Shown here: in pieces, positions 1 to 5,562 of the stretch
How positions within the stretch are numbered: the stretch's first letter is position 1
Layout: each line of letters starts with the position of its first letter
DNA from: Spirochaetales bacterium
GTDB taxonomy: Bacteria > Spirochaetota > Spirochaetia > Treponematales > UBA12059
NCBI GenBank assembly: GCA_004525355.1
Contig: SPCK01000160.1
Coordinates: forward strand, 1 to 5,562
Length of the DNA stretch: 5,562 nucleotides
Reading direction: 5' to 3'
Notes under the pieces: model-generated
The model's database searches: none
What the model was told of the DNA's origin: nothing
Seen by the model: the letters and a program-made list of their open reading frames with translations, nothing else
Translations under genes and position numbers: made by a program

Positions 1-363
1 ATGAGCCACGTCCTACTCCATCATTGGTGGGCGGAGGTCGACAGGGCCGGCGGGACCTTCCATGCCGAAACCTTCGGCCGCGAGAGCATACGCTCCCTCC
101 TGGTCTCCACAGCCTTCACCAAAACGAGCTGGGATGAAATCCAGGGGGACGAGGCCGATCCTTTCGATCTGGAACTCCTCGCGGAGATCGAGCGCGTCAT
201 CGAGTCGTACCGGCTCAAGATCGCGGCCCTCGGATCCATGACTCCCGGCACGCGCGAGGCACTGGAAGCCCGGGGCGCCACTATCGGGGAGCATGTGCGC
301 AAGGTGGGTTTCCGTTCTGCGCCGTCGATCTTCTTCGTCGGCACGAAGCTCCCGCTCCGCTAG
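1..363 (+). CDS. Unrecognised protein, possibly only the C-terminal part
   Basis: I do not recognise this protein. The frame begins with ATG on the first base of the window, so no ribosome site can be seen, and the real gene may start upstream with this Met internal. It is 120 codons long and ends at TAG. Codons favour G or C in the third position, as in the genes downstream, which supports real coding. Visible features are a His/Trp-rich start (HHWW, residues 7-10), an acidic stretch around residues 45-65 (DEADPFDLELLAEIE) that continues into a likely amphipathic helix to about residue 76, and a basic, hydrophobic end (RSAPSIFFVG). There is no signal peptide, membrane segment or recognisable catalytic motif. 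It is separated by more than 300 bases from the next gene, so it is not evidently part of the same operon. No function is proposed. Confidence 0.5.
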   Translation: MSHVLLHHWWAEVDRAGGTFHAETFGRESIRSLLVSTAFTKTSWDEIQGDEADPFDLELLAEIERVIESYRLKIAALGSMTPGTREALEARGATIGEHVRKVGFRSAPSIFFVGTKLPLR

Positions 364-519
364 CCGTCTACCCGACGATTACGCGTCAATCGAAGCCGCG
401 AATTCATGGCAACCAGTCCCGCTACTCGAGGCGCAGGCGGCACAACCGCCCCGCCCAGGGTTTGAACTGCCGGTTCCCATTCGCATTGCCTCATCTGGCG
501 CTCGAAAACGCGGCGGTGG

Positions 520-540
520 CTATTGGAGACCAATAGTCTC
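520..540. repeat. Overlapping small inverted repeats
   Basis: CTATTGG (520-526) and CCAATAG (530-536) are perfect 7-bp arms around the loop AGA. GAGAC (526-530) and GTCTC (536-540) form a second 5-bp pair that shares bases with the first, so in RNA the two hairpins exclude each other. There is no T tract after either, which argues against a terminator. It could be an operator or chance. Confidence 0.3.
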
Positions 541-589
541 GGCATATACGAAATCATGGGTCCGCACGGCATATTCCTCAGTTCGCGGC

Positions 590-629
590 CATGGATCCAT
601 GTTTCCCCCTTCATGGATTATACTATAAT
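590..629 (+). promoter_or_regulatory. Candidate promoter for the MscS-type channel gene with overlapping palindrome
   Basis: A perfect TATAAT hexamer lies at 624-629, with an overlapping TATACT at 619-624. The best -35 at suitable spacing is weak (TTTCCC, 602-607, 16 bases upstream of TATAAT). A start about 6-8 bases downstream would give a leader of roughly 45 bases to the ATG at 682. The 12-bp perfect palindrome CATGGATCCATG (590-601) lies against the -35 region, and its half CATGGAT recurs at 612-618, 22 bp further on. This is an inference from base patterns only. Confidence 0.45.
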
Positions 630-670
630 CGAGATTTGGCAGTCGCCTGCATCGAGGACTACCGAAAATC

Positions 671-680
671 GGGAGGTGGT
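671..680 (+). promoter_or_regulatory. Shine-Dalgarno site that sets the channel gene start
   Basis: GGGAGGTGGT sits just before the ATG at 682. The same frame is open upstream to an ATG at 523, but that longer version has no ribosome site and would begin upstream of the TATAAT box. This decides the start at 682. Confidence 0.8.
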
Positions 681-681
681 C

Positions 682-1629
682 ATGAACGAATTCCTGAGTT
701 CCATTGAAGCATCGACGGGTCTGCCGGCAGGCCTGATCGGCAAGGGCGCGACGACACTCGCCCTGCTAATCCTTGCCTTGCTGCTTCGGGCCATCATCCT
801 CCGAATAATCTGGAAACGGACAGACAACGCCAAGGTGCGCTTCATCGCTCGCAAGACAGCTTCGTACACGATGACAATCGTGGTGGCCATCGTTCTGTTC
901 AGCATCTGGTTGGAAGGCCTGAGCGGTCTACCCACATACCTCGGCTTGTTGTCCGCCGGACTTGCCATCGCGCTCAAGGATCCGTTGGCCAATTTTGTCG
1001 GGTGGCTGATTATCCTGGCTACCAAACCGTTCACCGTAGGGGATCGCATACAGATCGGCACGCACGTCGGCGACCTCATCGACATACGCGTATTCAGGGT
1101 CGTGCTTCTGGAAGTGGGCAACTGGGTTTCCGCCGACCAGGGTACGGGCCGTATTCTCTATGTGCCCAACAGTAAAATATTCCTGGAAACGGTCGCCAAC
1201 TACAACATCGGATTCCCGTACATCTGGAACGAACTGCCCGTTCTGGTCACCTTCGAGAGCGACTGGCGAGCCGCCAAGGCCATCCTCAAGCAGACCGTGA
1301 CGGACATCGCGGGAACGACGTCAGCCGACGCCGAACGCAGCATGAAGGAAGCCAGCAAAACGTTCCTGCTGACCTACCGGGAACTGGGACCCGCCGTTTT
1401 TACGTCGGTGCGCGACTCGGGAGTGCTCCTGACCATTCGCTACCTGTGCGATCCGCGCAAGCGACGCTCCACTGAAGAGGCCATGTGGGAGCGCATCCTG
1501 GATGCCTTCGGTGCGGTACCTTCCATAGAACTCGCCTATCCCACCCAGCGTTTCTATGACCGCCCGACGGAAATCGGCTTGCCGGCAGGAGAACCGGAAT
1601 CGAAAAATGACGACTCGTCCACACAATGA
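682..1629 (+). CDS. Small-conductance mechanosensitive channel, MscS family
   Basis: This is an inner-membrane channel that opens under membrane tension, releasing solutes during osmotic downshock; known members are homoheptamers. The start at 682 is set by a strong Shine-Dalgarno site and gives 315 residues, slightly longer than E. coli MscS. Membrane helices are visible at about residues 22-43 and 61-79. The pore helix TM3 spans about 83-113, with the family pattern AGLAIALKDPLANF (residues 92-105). The beta domain follows, with KPFTVGDRIQIG (115-126), VGDLIDI (129-135) and the typical VPNSKIF (161-167). The rest is the mixed alpha/beta cytoplasmic domain to about 290, then a polar tail ending ESKNDDSSTQ. 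A short insertion, GNWVSADQGTGR (146-157), lies between the beta strands before VPNSK. It probably has its own promoter and is separate from the transporter genes 75 bases downstream. The family call is firm; the exact subfamily and gating are not known. Confidence 0.93.
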   Translation: MNEFLSSIEASTGLPAGLIGKGATTLALLILALLLRAIILRIIWKRTDNAKVRFIARKTASYTMTIVVAIVLFSIWLEGLSGLPTYLGLLSAGLAIALKDPLANFVGWLIILATKPFTVGDRIQIGTHVGDLIDIRVFRVVLLEVGNWVSADQGTGRILYVPNSKIFLETVANYNIGFPYIWNELPVLVTFESDWRAAKAILKQTVTDIAGTTSADAERSMKEASKTFLLTYRELGPAVFTSVRDSGVLLTIRYLCDPRKRRSTEEAMWERILDAFGAVPSIELAYPTQRFYDRPTEIGLPAGEPESKNDDSSTQ

Positions 1630-1630
1630 T

Positions 1631-1659
1631 TTGCAGAACCTTTTGAATACATCTATACT
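1631..1659 (+). promoter_or_regulatory. Candidate promoter for the ABC-importer operon
   Basis: TTGCAG (1631-1636) and TATACT (1654-1659) are separated by 17 bases. The -10 matches TATAAT at five of six positions and the -35 matches TTGACA at three of six. A start near 1666 would give a leader of about 40 bases that contains the inverted repeat at 1675-1693. I see no good Fur-box or DtxR-type operator in the gap. Confidence 0.45.
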
Positions 1660-1674
1660 TCTTACAAGAATAAT

Positions 1675-1693
1675 GCGCGTTTTTTAAACGCGC
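1675..1693. promoter_or_regulatory. Perfect 8+8 inverted repeat before the binding-protein gene
   Basis: GCGCGTTT (1675-1682) and AAACGCGC (1686-1693) are perfect arms around TTT. The repeat ends two bases before the Shine-Dalgarno GGAGG (1696-1700), itself four bases from the ATG at 1705. The T run lies inside the stem and loop, and the next bases are CTGG, so it is a poor terminator for the upstream channel gene. As DNA it could be an operator at about +10 to +28 of the candidate transcript; as RNA it could be a 5' hairpin affecting stability or ribosome loading. Confidence 0.5.
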
Positions 1694-1704
1694 CTGGAGG
1701 AATC

Positions 1705-2709
1705 ATGAAGAGATCCGTACTGGTACTGGCGCTTATCGCGCTTGCAGCATCATTCGCCGTTGCCCAAGGCACGGTCAGTGCCTACACGACGCTGGAAGAA
1801 CCCCTGGCAAAGGCCCTATTCGAGAAATTCGAAGCCGAAACAGGCATCAAGGTGAGCTTCGTACGTCTATCAGGCGGCGAGGCAGTGGCTCGTTTGGAAG
1901 CGGAGAAGGCCAATCCACAGGCTTCAATCTGGGTAGGCGGCGTAGGCCTCGACCATATCACCGCAAAGGACAAGGGCCTGACTGCCCCCTACAAGTCCCG
2001 CGTGGCCGGCAAAACGCCCACTGAATTCAAGGACAAGGCCGGCTACTGGATCGGCCTGTATGTCGGCCCCCTCACCTTCGTCACCAACACCAAGCGCGCC
2101 GCAGAGCTGGGAATCAAGCCACCCACCAGCTGGGCCGACCTCCTGAAACCGGAATACAAGGGCTTGATCCGCATGGCCAACCCCAACACGTCGGGTACCG
2201 CCTACAACGTGATCACAACCCTGCGCTACGTTTTCAAGGGCAACGAAGAAAAGGTGTTCGACTATCTCAAGAAGCTCGACGCCAATATCGACCAGTATAC
2301 CCGCTCAGGCTCCGCGCCCGGCAAGAGCGTCGCGATCGGGGAGATACCCGTGGCCATTGGCTATGCCCATGATCAAGTGAAGCTCAAAGTCGAGAATGCA
2401 CCCGTCGTGATTACGGCCCCCAGCGAAGGCACCGGCTACGAACTTGCTTCAATGTCGCTCGTCGCCGGCGGCAAGGACGTCGTCAACGCAAAGAAGCTCT
2501 ACGACTGGGTGCTCAGCAGCCCGTCCGCCCAAGCAGAATTCGTCAAGTACTACGTGGTGCTGATAGCCAACGGGGCGATCAAGCACCCTGATGCGCTTTC
2601 CATCAAGGATATCAAGACGGTCAAGCAGGATTTCACCTGGGACGGCAACGCCGACAACCGCGCCGCGCTCCTGAAACGCTGGACCGACGAAATCGGATCA
2701 AAGCGCTAA
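1705..2709 (+). CDS. Periplasmic substrate-binding protein of an ABC importer, AfuA/FbpA superfamily
   Basis: This protein captures a solute in the periplasm and delivers it to the permease encoded next. The 334-residue product starts with a signal peptide: basic MKR, a hydrophobic core (residues 4-17), and likely cleavage after AVA at residue 20. The mature protein of about 314 residues has the expected size and pattern: an opening strand VSAYTTLEEPLAKALFEKF (24-42), SIWVGG (75-79 region), TSWADLLKPEYKG (141-153), NPNTSGTAYN (159-168), VAIGYAHDQ (216-224) and EGTGYELASM (241-250). The start is supported by GGAGG four bases upstream. Such genes are often labelled ferric-iron binding. Here the FbpA-type adjacent Tyr pair is not seen: the comparable region reads GYAHD with one Tyr (Y220). 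The SGTAYN, HD (222-223) and GTGYE (242-246) motifs look closer to AfuA-type proteins, shown to bind hexose phosphates, or phosphonate-type relatives. The family is firm and the ligand is open. Confidence 0.9.
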   Translation: MKRSVLVLALIALAASFAVAQGTVSAYTTLEEPLAKALFEKFEAETGIKVSFVRLSGGEAVARLEAEKANPQASIWVGGVGLDHITAKDKGLTAPYKSRVAGKTPTEFKDKAGYWIGLYVGPLTFVTNTKRAAELGIKPPTSWADLLKPEYKGLIRMANPNTSGTAYNVITTLRYVFKGNEEKVFDYLKKLDANIDQYTRSGSAPGKSVAIGEIPVAIGYAHDQVKLKVENAPVVITAPSEGTGYELASMSLVAGGKDVVNAKKLYDWVLSSPSAQAEFVKYYVVLIANGAIKHPDALSIKDIKTVKQDFTWDGNADNRAALLKRWTDEIGSKR

Positions 2710-2721
2710 TATCCCGACTAC

Positions 2722-2746
2722 GGGGCCGGCCGTCCAGGCCGGTCCC
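2722..2746 (+). repeat. Strong intercistronic hairpin between binding protein and permease genes
   Basis: GGGGCCGGCC (2722-2731) pairs with GGCCGGTCCC (2737-2746), ten pairs with one G-U, around the loop GTCCA. No T tract follows (TACTCTGT), so full termination is unlikely. It begins 12 bases after the binding-protein stop. In many ABC operons such a hairpin protects the 3' end of the binding-protein message so that more of it is made than of the permease; that role here is inference. Confidence 0.65.
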
Positions 2747-2762
2747 TACTCTGTCAGATACC

Positions 2763-2766
2763 GGAG
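2763..2766 (+). promoter_or_regulatory. Shine-Dalgarno site supporting a GTG start
   Basis: GGAG lies six bases before GTG at 2773. No ATG with a ribosome site occurs nearby in this frame, and the residues after the GTG make the expected basic N-terminus and first membrane helix. This supports a GTG start. Confidence 0.65.
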
Positions 2767-2772
2767 CCTTGC

Positions 2773-4974
2773 GTGTTCACCAAGAATAAATTACTGAAAT
2801 TCCTGCTGGTCCTCGCCGTATTTGCGGTGATCGATTTCTGGATATTCACCACCTTGCGTTCATCGGTCCGGGCGAGCGCTGCCGCCAACCGCTCCACCAG
2901 CCTCGTGCTGCTGGCGAAAAGCGCCCCTGAAAACCGGGATCTTCTGAGTGATTGGCTCGATTCCATACCGGCTTCAATCCCGGATGGTGCCGCCGTGTAC
3001 CTCATGCCCATGGAGGACGACCCGGAGGCCTATGACGCGTTCGCGACCGCGGATGGCGTGTTGGATCTCTGGAACGAATTGTCGCCCACGGAGGATGCCA
3101 AAAAGGGCCTGGAATCGGCCTATTATTTCGAGAACTACGCGTCACCAGTCAAGACTGAGCTTGGCGGACACACAGTAAGCCTTTTCTATGCCCCGATAAT
3201 GGATGAGACAGAAAGCGAATTGCTGGGCATAGCGGTGTTCTTTGCGCCGGATGTCGCGAATGCTTCAATCGAGCGCCTGCTCAGCCTGTTCGCCATTGGC
3301 GCATTCACGCTTTTCGCCGCCCTCACGGGCATCTCCCGTTTTTCACGAGATTCGACGGTCGGCTTCTCCGTACTCGTACTCACGGGACTCGCTCTTGTAT
3401 TCATTATTTTCCCGTTGACCGAAGCCTTGCGTCTGTCGTTCATCAGCAAGGGCCGTTTTTCACTCTCGATCTGGGCAAACTCGTTCTCCGGCTCGCATCT
3501 CCAGGCGCTCTGGGGCTCGATACGGCTCGGCCTCTGGACGGCAACCACCTCGACGCTCGTCGGTTTCCTCTTCGCGTTCGTGATCCACAGAACCAGCACC
3601 GGCGGAAAGCGTTTCCTCTCGGCGATTGCCCAACTCCCGGTCATCTCGCCGCCGTTCTCATTGACTCTGTCGATAATCCTCCTGGCAGGCAACAATGGTC
3701 TTATCACCAGACAGTTGTTTGGCCTCCAGAATTTTTCCATATACGGTCTGGGCGGACTCGTGCTCGTTCAGACCATCGGCATGTTCCCGATAGCCTACCT
3801 GACATTGGCCGGAATTCTTCAGGGATTGGACTCTACCCTCGAAGAGGCGTCGCTCGACCTGAACGCCAGCCGCTGGTCCGTATTCCGCACCGTCACCCTT
3901 CCGCTCGCCGTGCCTGGCATACTGTCCGCATGGCTTCTGGTGTTCACGAACTCGCTCGCCGATTTCGCCAATCCCCTGCTGCTGGCGGGAAACTATCGCG
4001 TCCTCTCCGTGGAGGCGTATATCCAGGTTACCGGACGCAACGACTTGGGAGGCGGCGCGGCTCTGTCATTGCTGCTTCTGTTACCGTCGTTGACAGCATT
4101 TTTCATACAACGCAACTGGGTATCCAAGCGCTCGTTCGTAACGGTTACCGGAAAACCGAATGCAAGACTCGTTGAAATCGCCTCCCCGGGCGTACGCGCC
4201 GCGCTGACGACCACCATCTGGTTCATCGTCGCCTTCATCCTGTCATTGTACGGCACGATCGTAGCCGGCTGTTTCGTCAAGAATTGGGGTATCGATTACA
4301 GCTTCACTCTATCGAATATCGGAGAAGCCTTGTCCCGCGGCGCGGACGCGATACGCGCCACGCTTACCCTCGCGGCCCTTGCGACCCCGGTCGCAGGCCT
4401 GATCGCGATGGCAGCCGCGATGATCTTCGTACGCAAGACCTTCGTGGGCAAGCGCGCGCTGGAAGCCGTGATGATGACCCCCTTTGCCGTTCCCGGCACC
4501 CTGCTCGGTATCGCCTATATCCTGGCCTTCAACAAAGCACCCCTGCTGTTGGTTGGTACGGGGACGATCATAGTCATCAATTACGTGATCCGCGAACTGC
4601 CGGTCGGGATAGAGGCGGGCGTAGCTTCGCTACGACAGATCGATCCTTCGATCGAGGAAGCGGCGCGCGACCTTGGCGCGGACGAAGGGATGGTATTCAG
4701 GAGCATCGTTTTGCCTCTCCTGCGCCCCGCGTTCATTTCAAGCATGTCCTATACCTTCGTCCGTTCCATGACCGCCGTCAGCGCGGTAATCTTCCTGATT
4801 TCCGCTCGCTGGTACCACATGACCGTGCTGATCTACAACTTTTCAGAAAACCTTAGATTCGGGCTGGCCAGCGTATTGGCGACCACCCTTATAATAATCG
4901 TGATGGGCGCCTTCGGCCTGATGCGGCTTCTCGTGCGCGATACGGGAGCATTCGACAAGACGCTTACTCGCTGA
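2773..4974 (+). CDS. Fused two-domain ABC-importer permease (AfuB-like) with an N-terminal extracytoplasmic domain
   Basis: This 733-residue inner-membrane protein should form the whole channel of the importer, since it carries two permease halves of the BPD_transp_1 type. The N-terminus is basic (MFTKNK), followed by a helix at about 9-28, a soluble extracytoplasmic region at about 29-170, and a helix at about 171-187 ending in basic residues. The first half follows, with helices near 197-216, 247-271, 281-305, 323-349, 378-400 and 428-447. The second half has helices near 478-502, 527-552, 564-585, 594-612, 655-678 and 695-718. Each half has the EAA loop that contacts the ATPase: residues 358-377 (EASLDLNAS...VTLP) and 629-648 (EAARDLGAD...IVLP). 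The second loop is canonical; the first has Ser and Asn in place of the second Ala and the Gly. The start is GTG with GGAG upstream. Plain FbpB permeases are about 500-550 residues; I recall AfuB-type ones near 690, so the N-terminal extension may be shared by that branch. Confidence 0.9.
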   Translation: MFTKNKLLKFLLVLAVFAVIDFWIFTTLRSSVRASAAANRSTSLVLLAKSAPENRDLLSDWLDSIPASIPDGAAVYLMPMEDDPEAYDAFATADGVLDLWNELSPTEDAKKGLESAYYFENYASPVKTELGGHTVSLFYAPIMDETESELLGIAVFFAPDVANASIERLLSLFAIGAFTLFAALTGISRFSRDSTVGFSVLVLTGLALVFIIFPLTEALRLSFISKGRFSLSIWANSFSGSHLQALWGSIRLGLWTATTSTLVGFLFAFVIHRTSTGGKRFLSAIAQLPVISPPFSLTLSIILLAGNNGLITRQLFGLQNFSIYGLGGLVLVQTIGMFPIAYLTLAGILQGLDSTLEEASLDLNASRWSVFRTVTLPLAVPGILSAWLLVFTNSLADFANPLLLAGNYRVLSVEAYIQVTGRNDLGGGAALSLLLLLPSLTAFFIQRNWVSKRSFVTVTGKPNARLVEIASPGVRAALTTTIWFIVAFILSLYGTIVAGCFVKNWGIDYSFTLSNIGEALSRGADAIRATLTLAALATPVAGLIAMAAAMIFVRKTFVGKRALEAVMMTPFAVPGTLLGIAYILAFNKAPLLLVGTGTIIVINYVIRELPVGIEAGVASLRQIDPSIEEAARDLGADEGMVFRSIVLPLLRPAFISSMSYTFVRSMTAVSAVIFLISARWYHMTVLIYNFSENLRFGLASVLATTLIIIVMGAFGLMRLLVRDTGAFDKTLTR

Positions 4975-5080
4975 CGCATGATTCCCGGGAAATCGTTTGG
5001 TCGCCCGGGCACGTATAGAAATGGGTTGACGCCGTATGATTATTCAAAGCGATTCGGCGTCGTACCAAGCGGAGAGAACC
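4975..5080. promoter_or_regulatory. Leader between permease and ATPase genes with several palindromes
   Basis: This gap of 106 bases is long for an importer operon. It contains TTCCCGGGAA (4982-4991) and GCCCGGGC (5003-5010), palindromes with CCCGGG cores 20 bp apart centre to centre; the two cores could also pair with each other across a 14-base loop. It also has GACGCCG (5028-5034) and CGGCGTC (5055-5061), arms of a 7-bp stem with a 20-base loop that ends nine bases before the ribosome site. I see no convincing promoter and no T tract. It may tune ATPase expression. Confidence 0.35.
5071..5076 (+). promoter_or_regulatory. Shine-Dalgarno site that sets the ATPase start
   Basis: GGAGAG lies four bases before the ATG at 5081. 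Protein-like sequence in this frame begins directly after that ATG. Confidence 0.75.
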
Positions 5081-5562
5081 ATGGCAAAAGAACCGGTAGC
5101 GGTCACCATCGACCACGTAACGAGGATATACAAGAATGTGAAAGGGAGGGAGGACGTCCTCGCCGTGGACGACGCGAGTTTCGTCGTGACACCAGGCGAG
5201 CTGGTCACGCTGCTCGGCCCCTCGGGTTGCGGCAAGACCACGACGCTCAGGATGATCGCCGGGTTCGACCTGCCCACCAAGGGCGTCATAAAGATCGGCG
5301 GCGAAGACGTGAGCGCCCTGCCGCCAAACAAGCGCGACACCGCGACTGTATTCCAGAGTTACGGTCTATTTCCACACATGAACGTCGCGGATAACGTCGG
5401 ATACGGATTGCGGATTCGCAAGCTTCCGAAACCTGAAATCGAGGAGCGCGTCCGCAAGGCGCTCGCGCTGACCGGGCTTGCAGACTACGCCGAACGCGCA
5501 CCGGGTCGCCTGTCGGGTGGCCAGCAGCAGCGCGTAGCTCTCTCTCGTTGTCTCGTCGTTGA
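5081..5562 (+). CDS. ATP-binding subunit of the ABC importer (AfuC/FbpC/PotA-like), 3' end beyond the window
   Basis: This cytoplasmic ATPase should power import through the permease encoded upstream; two copies would bind its two EAA loops. The frame is open from ATG 5081 to the last base, giving 160 whole codons plus two bases, with no stop inside the window. Motifs appear in the correct order: Walker [10 protein letters not shown] (residues 46-54), Q-loop Gln92 in [12 protein letters not shown] (91-102), and signature [13 protein letters not shown] (144-156). Walker B, the D-loop and the H-switch would lie just past the window end, as would the C-terminal regulatory domain typical of roughly 350-residue members. 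The start [20 protein letters not shown] is normal for the family. A short insertion, KGRED (21-25), lies before the strand leading to Walker A. The LSGGQQQR form and SYxLFPHM loop fit the iron/spermidine/2-aminoethylphosphonate branch, and the motifs alone cannot name the substrate. Gene order matches afuABC. Confidence 0.92.
   Translation, partial: MAKEPVAVTIDHVTRIYKNVKGREDVLAVDDASFVVTPGELVTLLGPSGCGKTTTLRMIAGFDLPTKGVIKIGGEDVSALPPNKRDTATVFQSYGLFPHMNVADNVGYGLRIRKLPKPEIEERVRKALALTGLADYAERAPGRLSGGQQQRVALSRCLVV

Larger units (their letters stand above)
364..681. other. Intergenic region, about 320 bases, no convincing gene
   Basis: No frame here has both a ribosome site and protein-like composition. 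The frames that cross it on either strand are Arg/Ser/Pro-rich or extend the downstream channel gene without a start signal. It holds three small inverted repeats: GGCGG/CCGCC at 436-450, CTATTGG/CCAATAG at 520-536, and the palindrome CATGGATCCATG at 590-601. A candidate promoter lies at 619-629 and a Shine-Dalgarno site at 671-680. None of the inverted repeats is followed by a T tract, so I see no clear intrinsic terminator for the gene ending at 363. Confidence 0.6.

Noticed and set aside
436..450. GGCGG/CCGCC hairpin as terminator for the first gene
   Set aside because: The stem is only five pairs, no T tract follows, and it lies more than 70 bases after the stop.
445..490. Possible tRNA T-arm, minus strand, from the TTCAAAC-like loop near 459-467
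   Set aside because: The bases flanking the loop do not form a 5-bp stem, and no acceptor or anticodon arm can be built around it.
293..628. 111-codon plus-strand frame spanning the end of the first gene and the intergenic region
   Set aside because: It has Ser/Arg-rich low-complexity residues, no ribosome site, and begins inside the first coding frame.
523..681. 53-codon upstream extension of the channel protein from the ATG at 523
   Set aside because: There is no ribosome site before 523, the extension crosses the TATAAT box at 624-629, its residues do not look like an MscS N-terminus, and a strong Shine-Dalgarno site marks 682.
1630..1704. Fur or DtxR operator before the binding-protein gene, which would support iron transport
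   Set aside because: No stretch matches the GATAATGATAATCATTATC-type or TTAGGTTAGCCTAACCTAA-type sites well; the palindrome at 1675-1693 is GC-rich in its arms and unlike either.
3186..3740. 184-codon minus-strand frame opposite the permease gene
   Set aside because: It is antisense to a well-supported gene, has no ribosome site, and its composition reflects the GC-skewed codons of the other strand.
4284..4856. 190-codon plus-strand frame inside the permease gene
   Set aside because: It is an Arg/Asp/His-rich shadow of the second permease half; the real frame shows membrane helices and the EAA loop across the same bases.
4978..5394. Open frame starting at an ATG four bases after the permease stop
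   Set aside because: Its product is Arg/Gly-rich out-of-frame translation of the ATPase gene, with no ribosome site or family motif. The ATPase motifs are in the frame starting at 5081.
1..5562. CRISPR array, insertion sequence or other mobile element
   Set aside because: I see no regularly spaced direct repeats, transposase or integrase motifs, or terminal inverted repeats with target duplication.

Overview
The window holds the last stretch of an unrecognised gene, a small-conductance mechanosensitive channel gene, and a plus-strand ABC-import operon in the order substrate-binding protein, fused permease, ATPase. The ATPase is cut off by the window end. All supported genes are on the plus strand. 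The DNA is fairly GC-rich, with purine-rich Shine-Dalgarno sites before every start that can be checked. The exported binding protein has a signal peptide ending in AVA|Q, and the importer is of the type that uses a free periplasmic binding protein, so a diderm bacterium is likely. The signal-peptide style would suit a spirochaete (Treponema/Spirochaeta relatives), but that is a weak guess from sequence style only.

Layout. Positions 1-363 carry a 120-codon reading frame with good coding character but no recognisable family; its true start may lie upstream. Positions 364-681 contain no convincing gene. They hold small inverted repeats and, near the end, a TATAAT-type promoter overlapping a 12-bp palindrome. 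Positions 682-1629 encode an MscS-family channel of 315 residues. A 75-base gap follows, with a candidate promoter and a perfect 8+8 inverted repeat just before the ribosome site of the next gene. Positions 1705-2709 encode a periplasmic binding protein of the AfuA/FbpA superfamily. A strong GC-rich hairpin lies in the 63-base gap before 2773-4974, a 733-residue permease that fuses two six-helix permease halves and adds an N-terminal extracytoplasmic domain between two membrane helices. After a 106-base leader with several palindromes, 5081-5562 encodes the first 160 residues of the ATPase, up to just past the signature motif.

How it works together. The binding protein captures a solute in the periplasm, the fused permease forms the whole membrane channel, and two copies of the ATPase would drive import. 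Automatic annotation would probably call this a ferric-iron importer (AfuABC/FbpABC). The sequence does not support iron well: there is no adjacent Tyr-Tyr pair where FbpA proteins bind iron, and the binding protein looks closer to AfuA-type proteins, which are known to bind hexose phosphates, or to phosphonate-type relatives. The most unusual protein feature is the N-terminal extracytoplasmic domain of the permease, whose topology and last strands recall a Cache-like sensor. The channel gene appears to be a separate transcription unit. I did not find a clearly new multi-gene system here.
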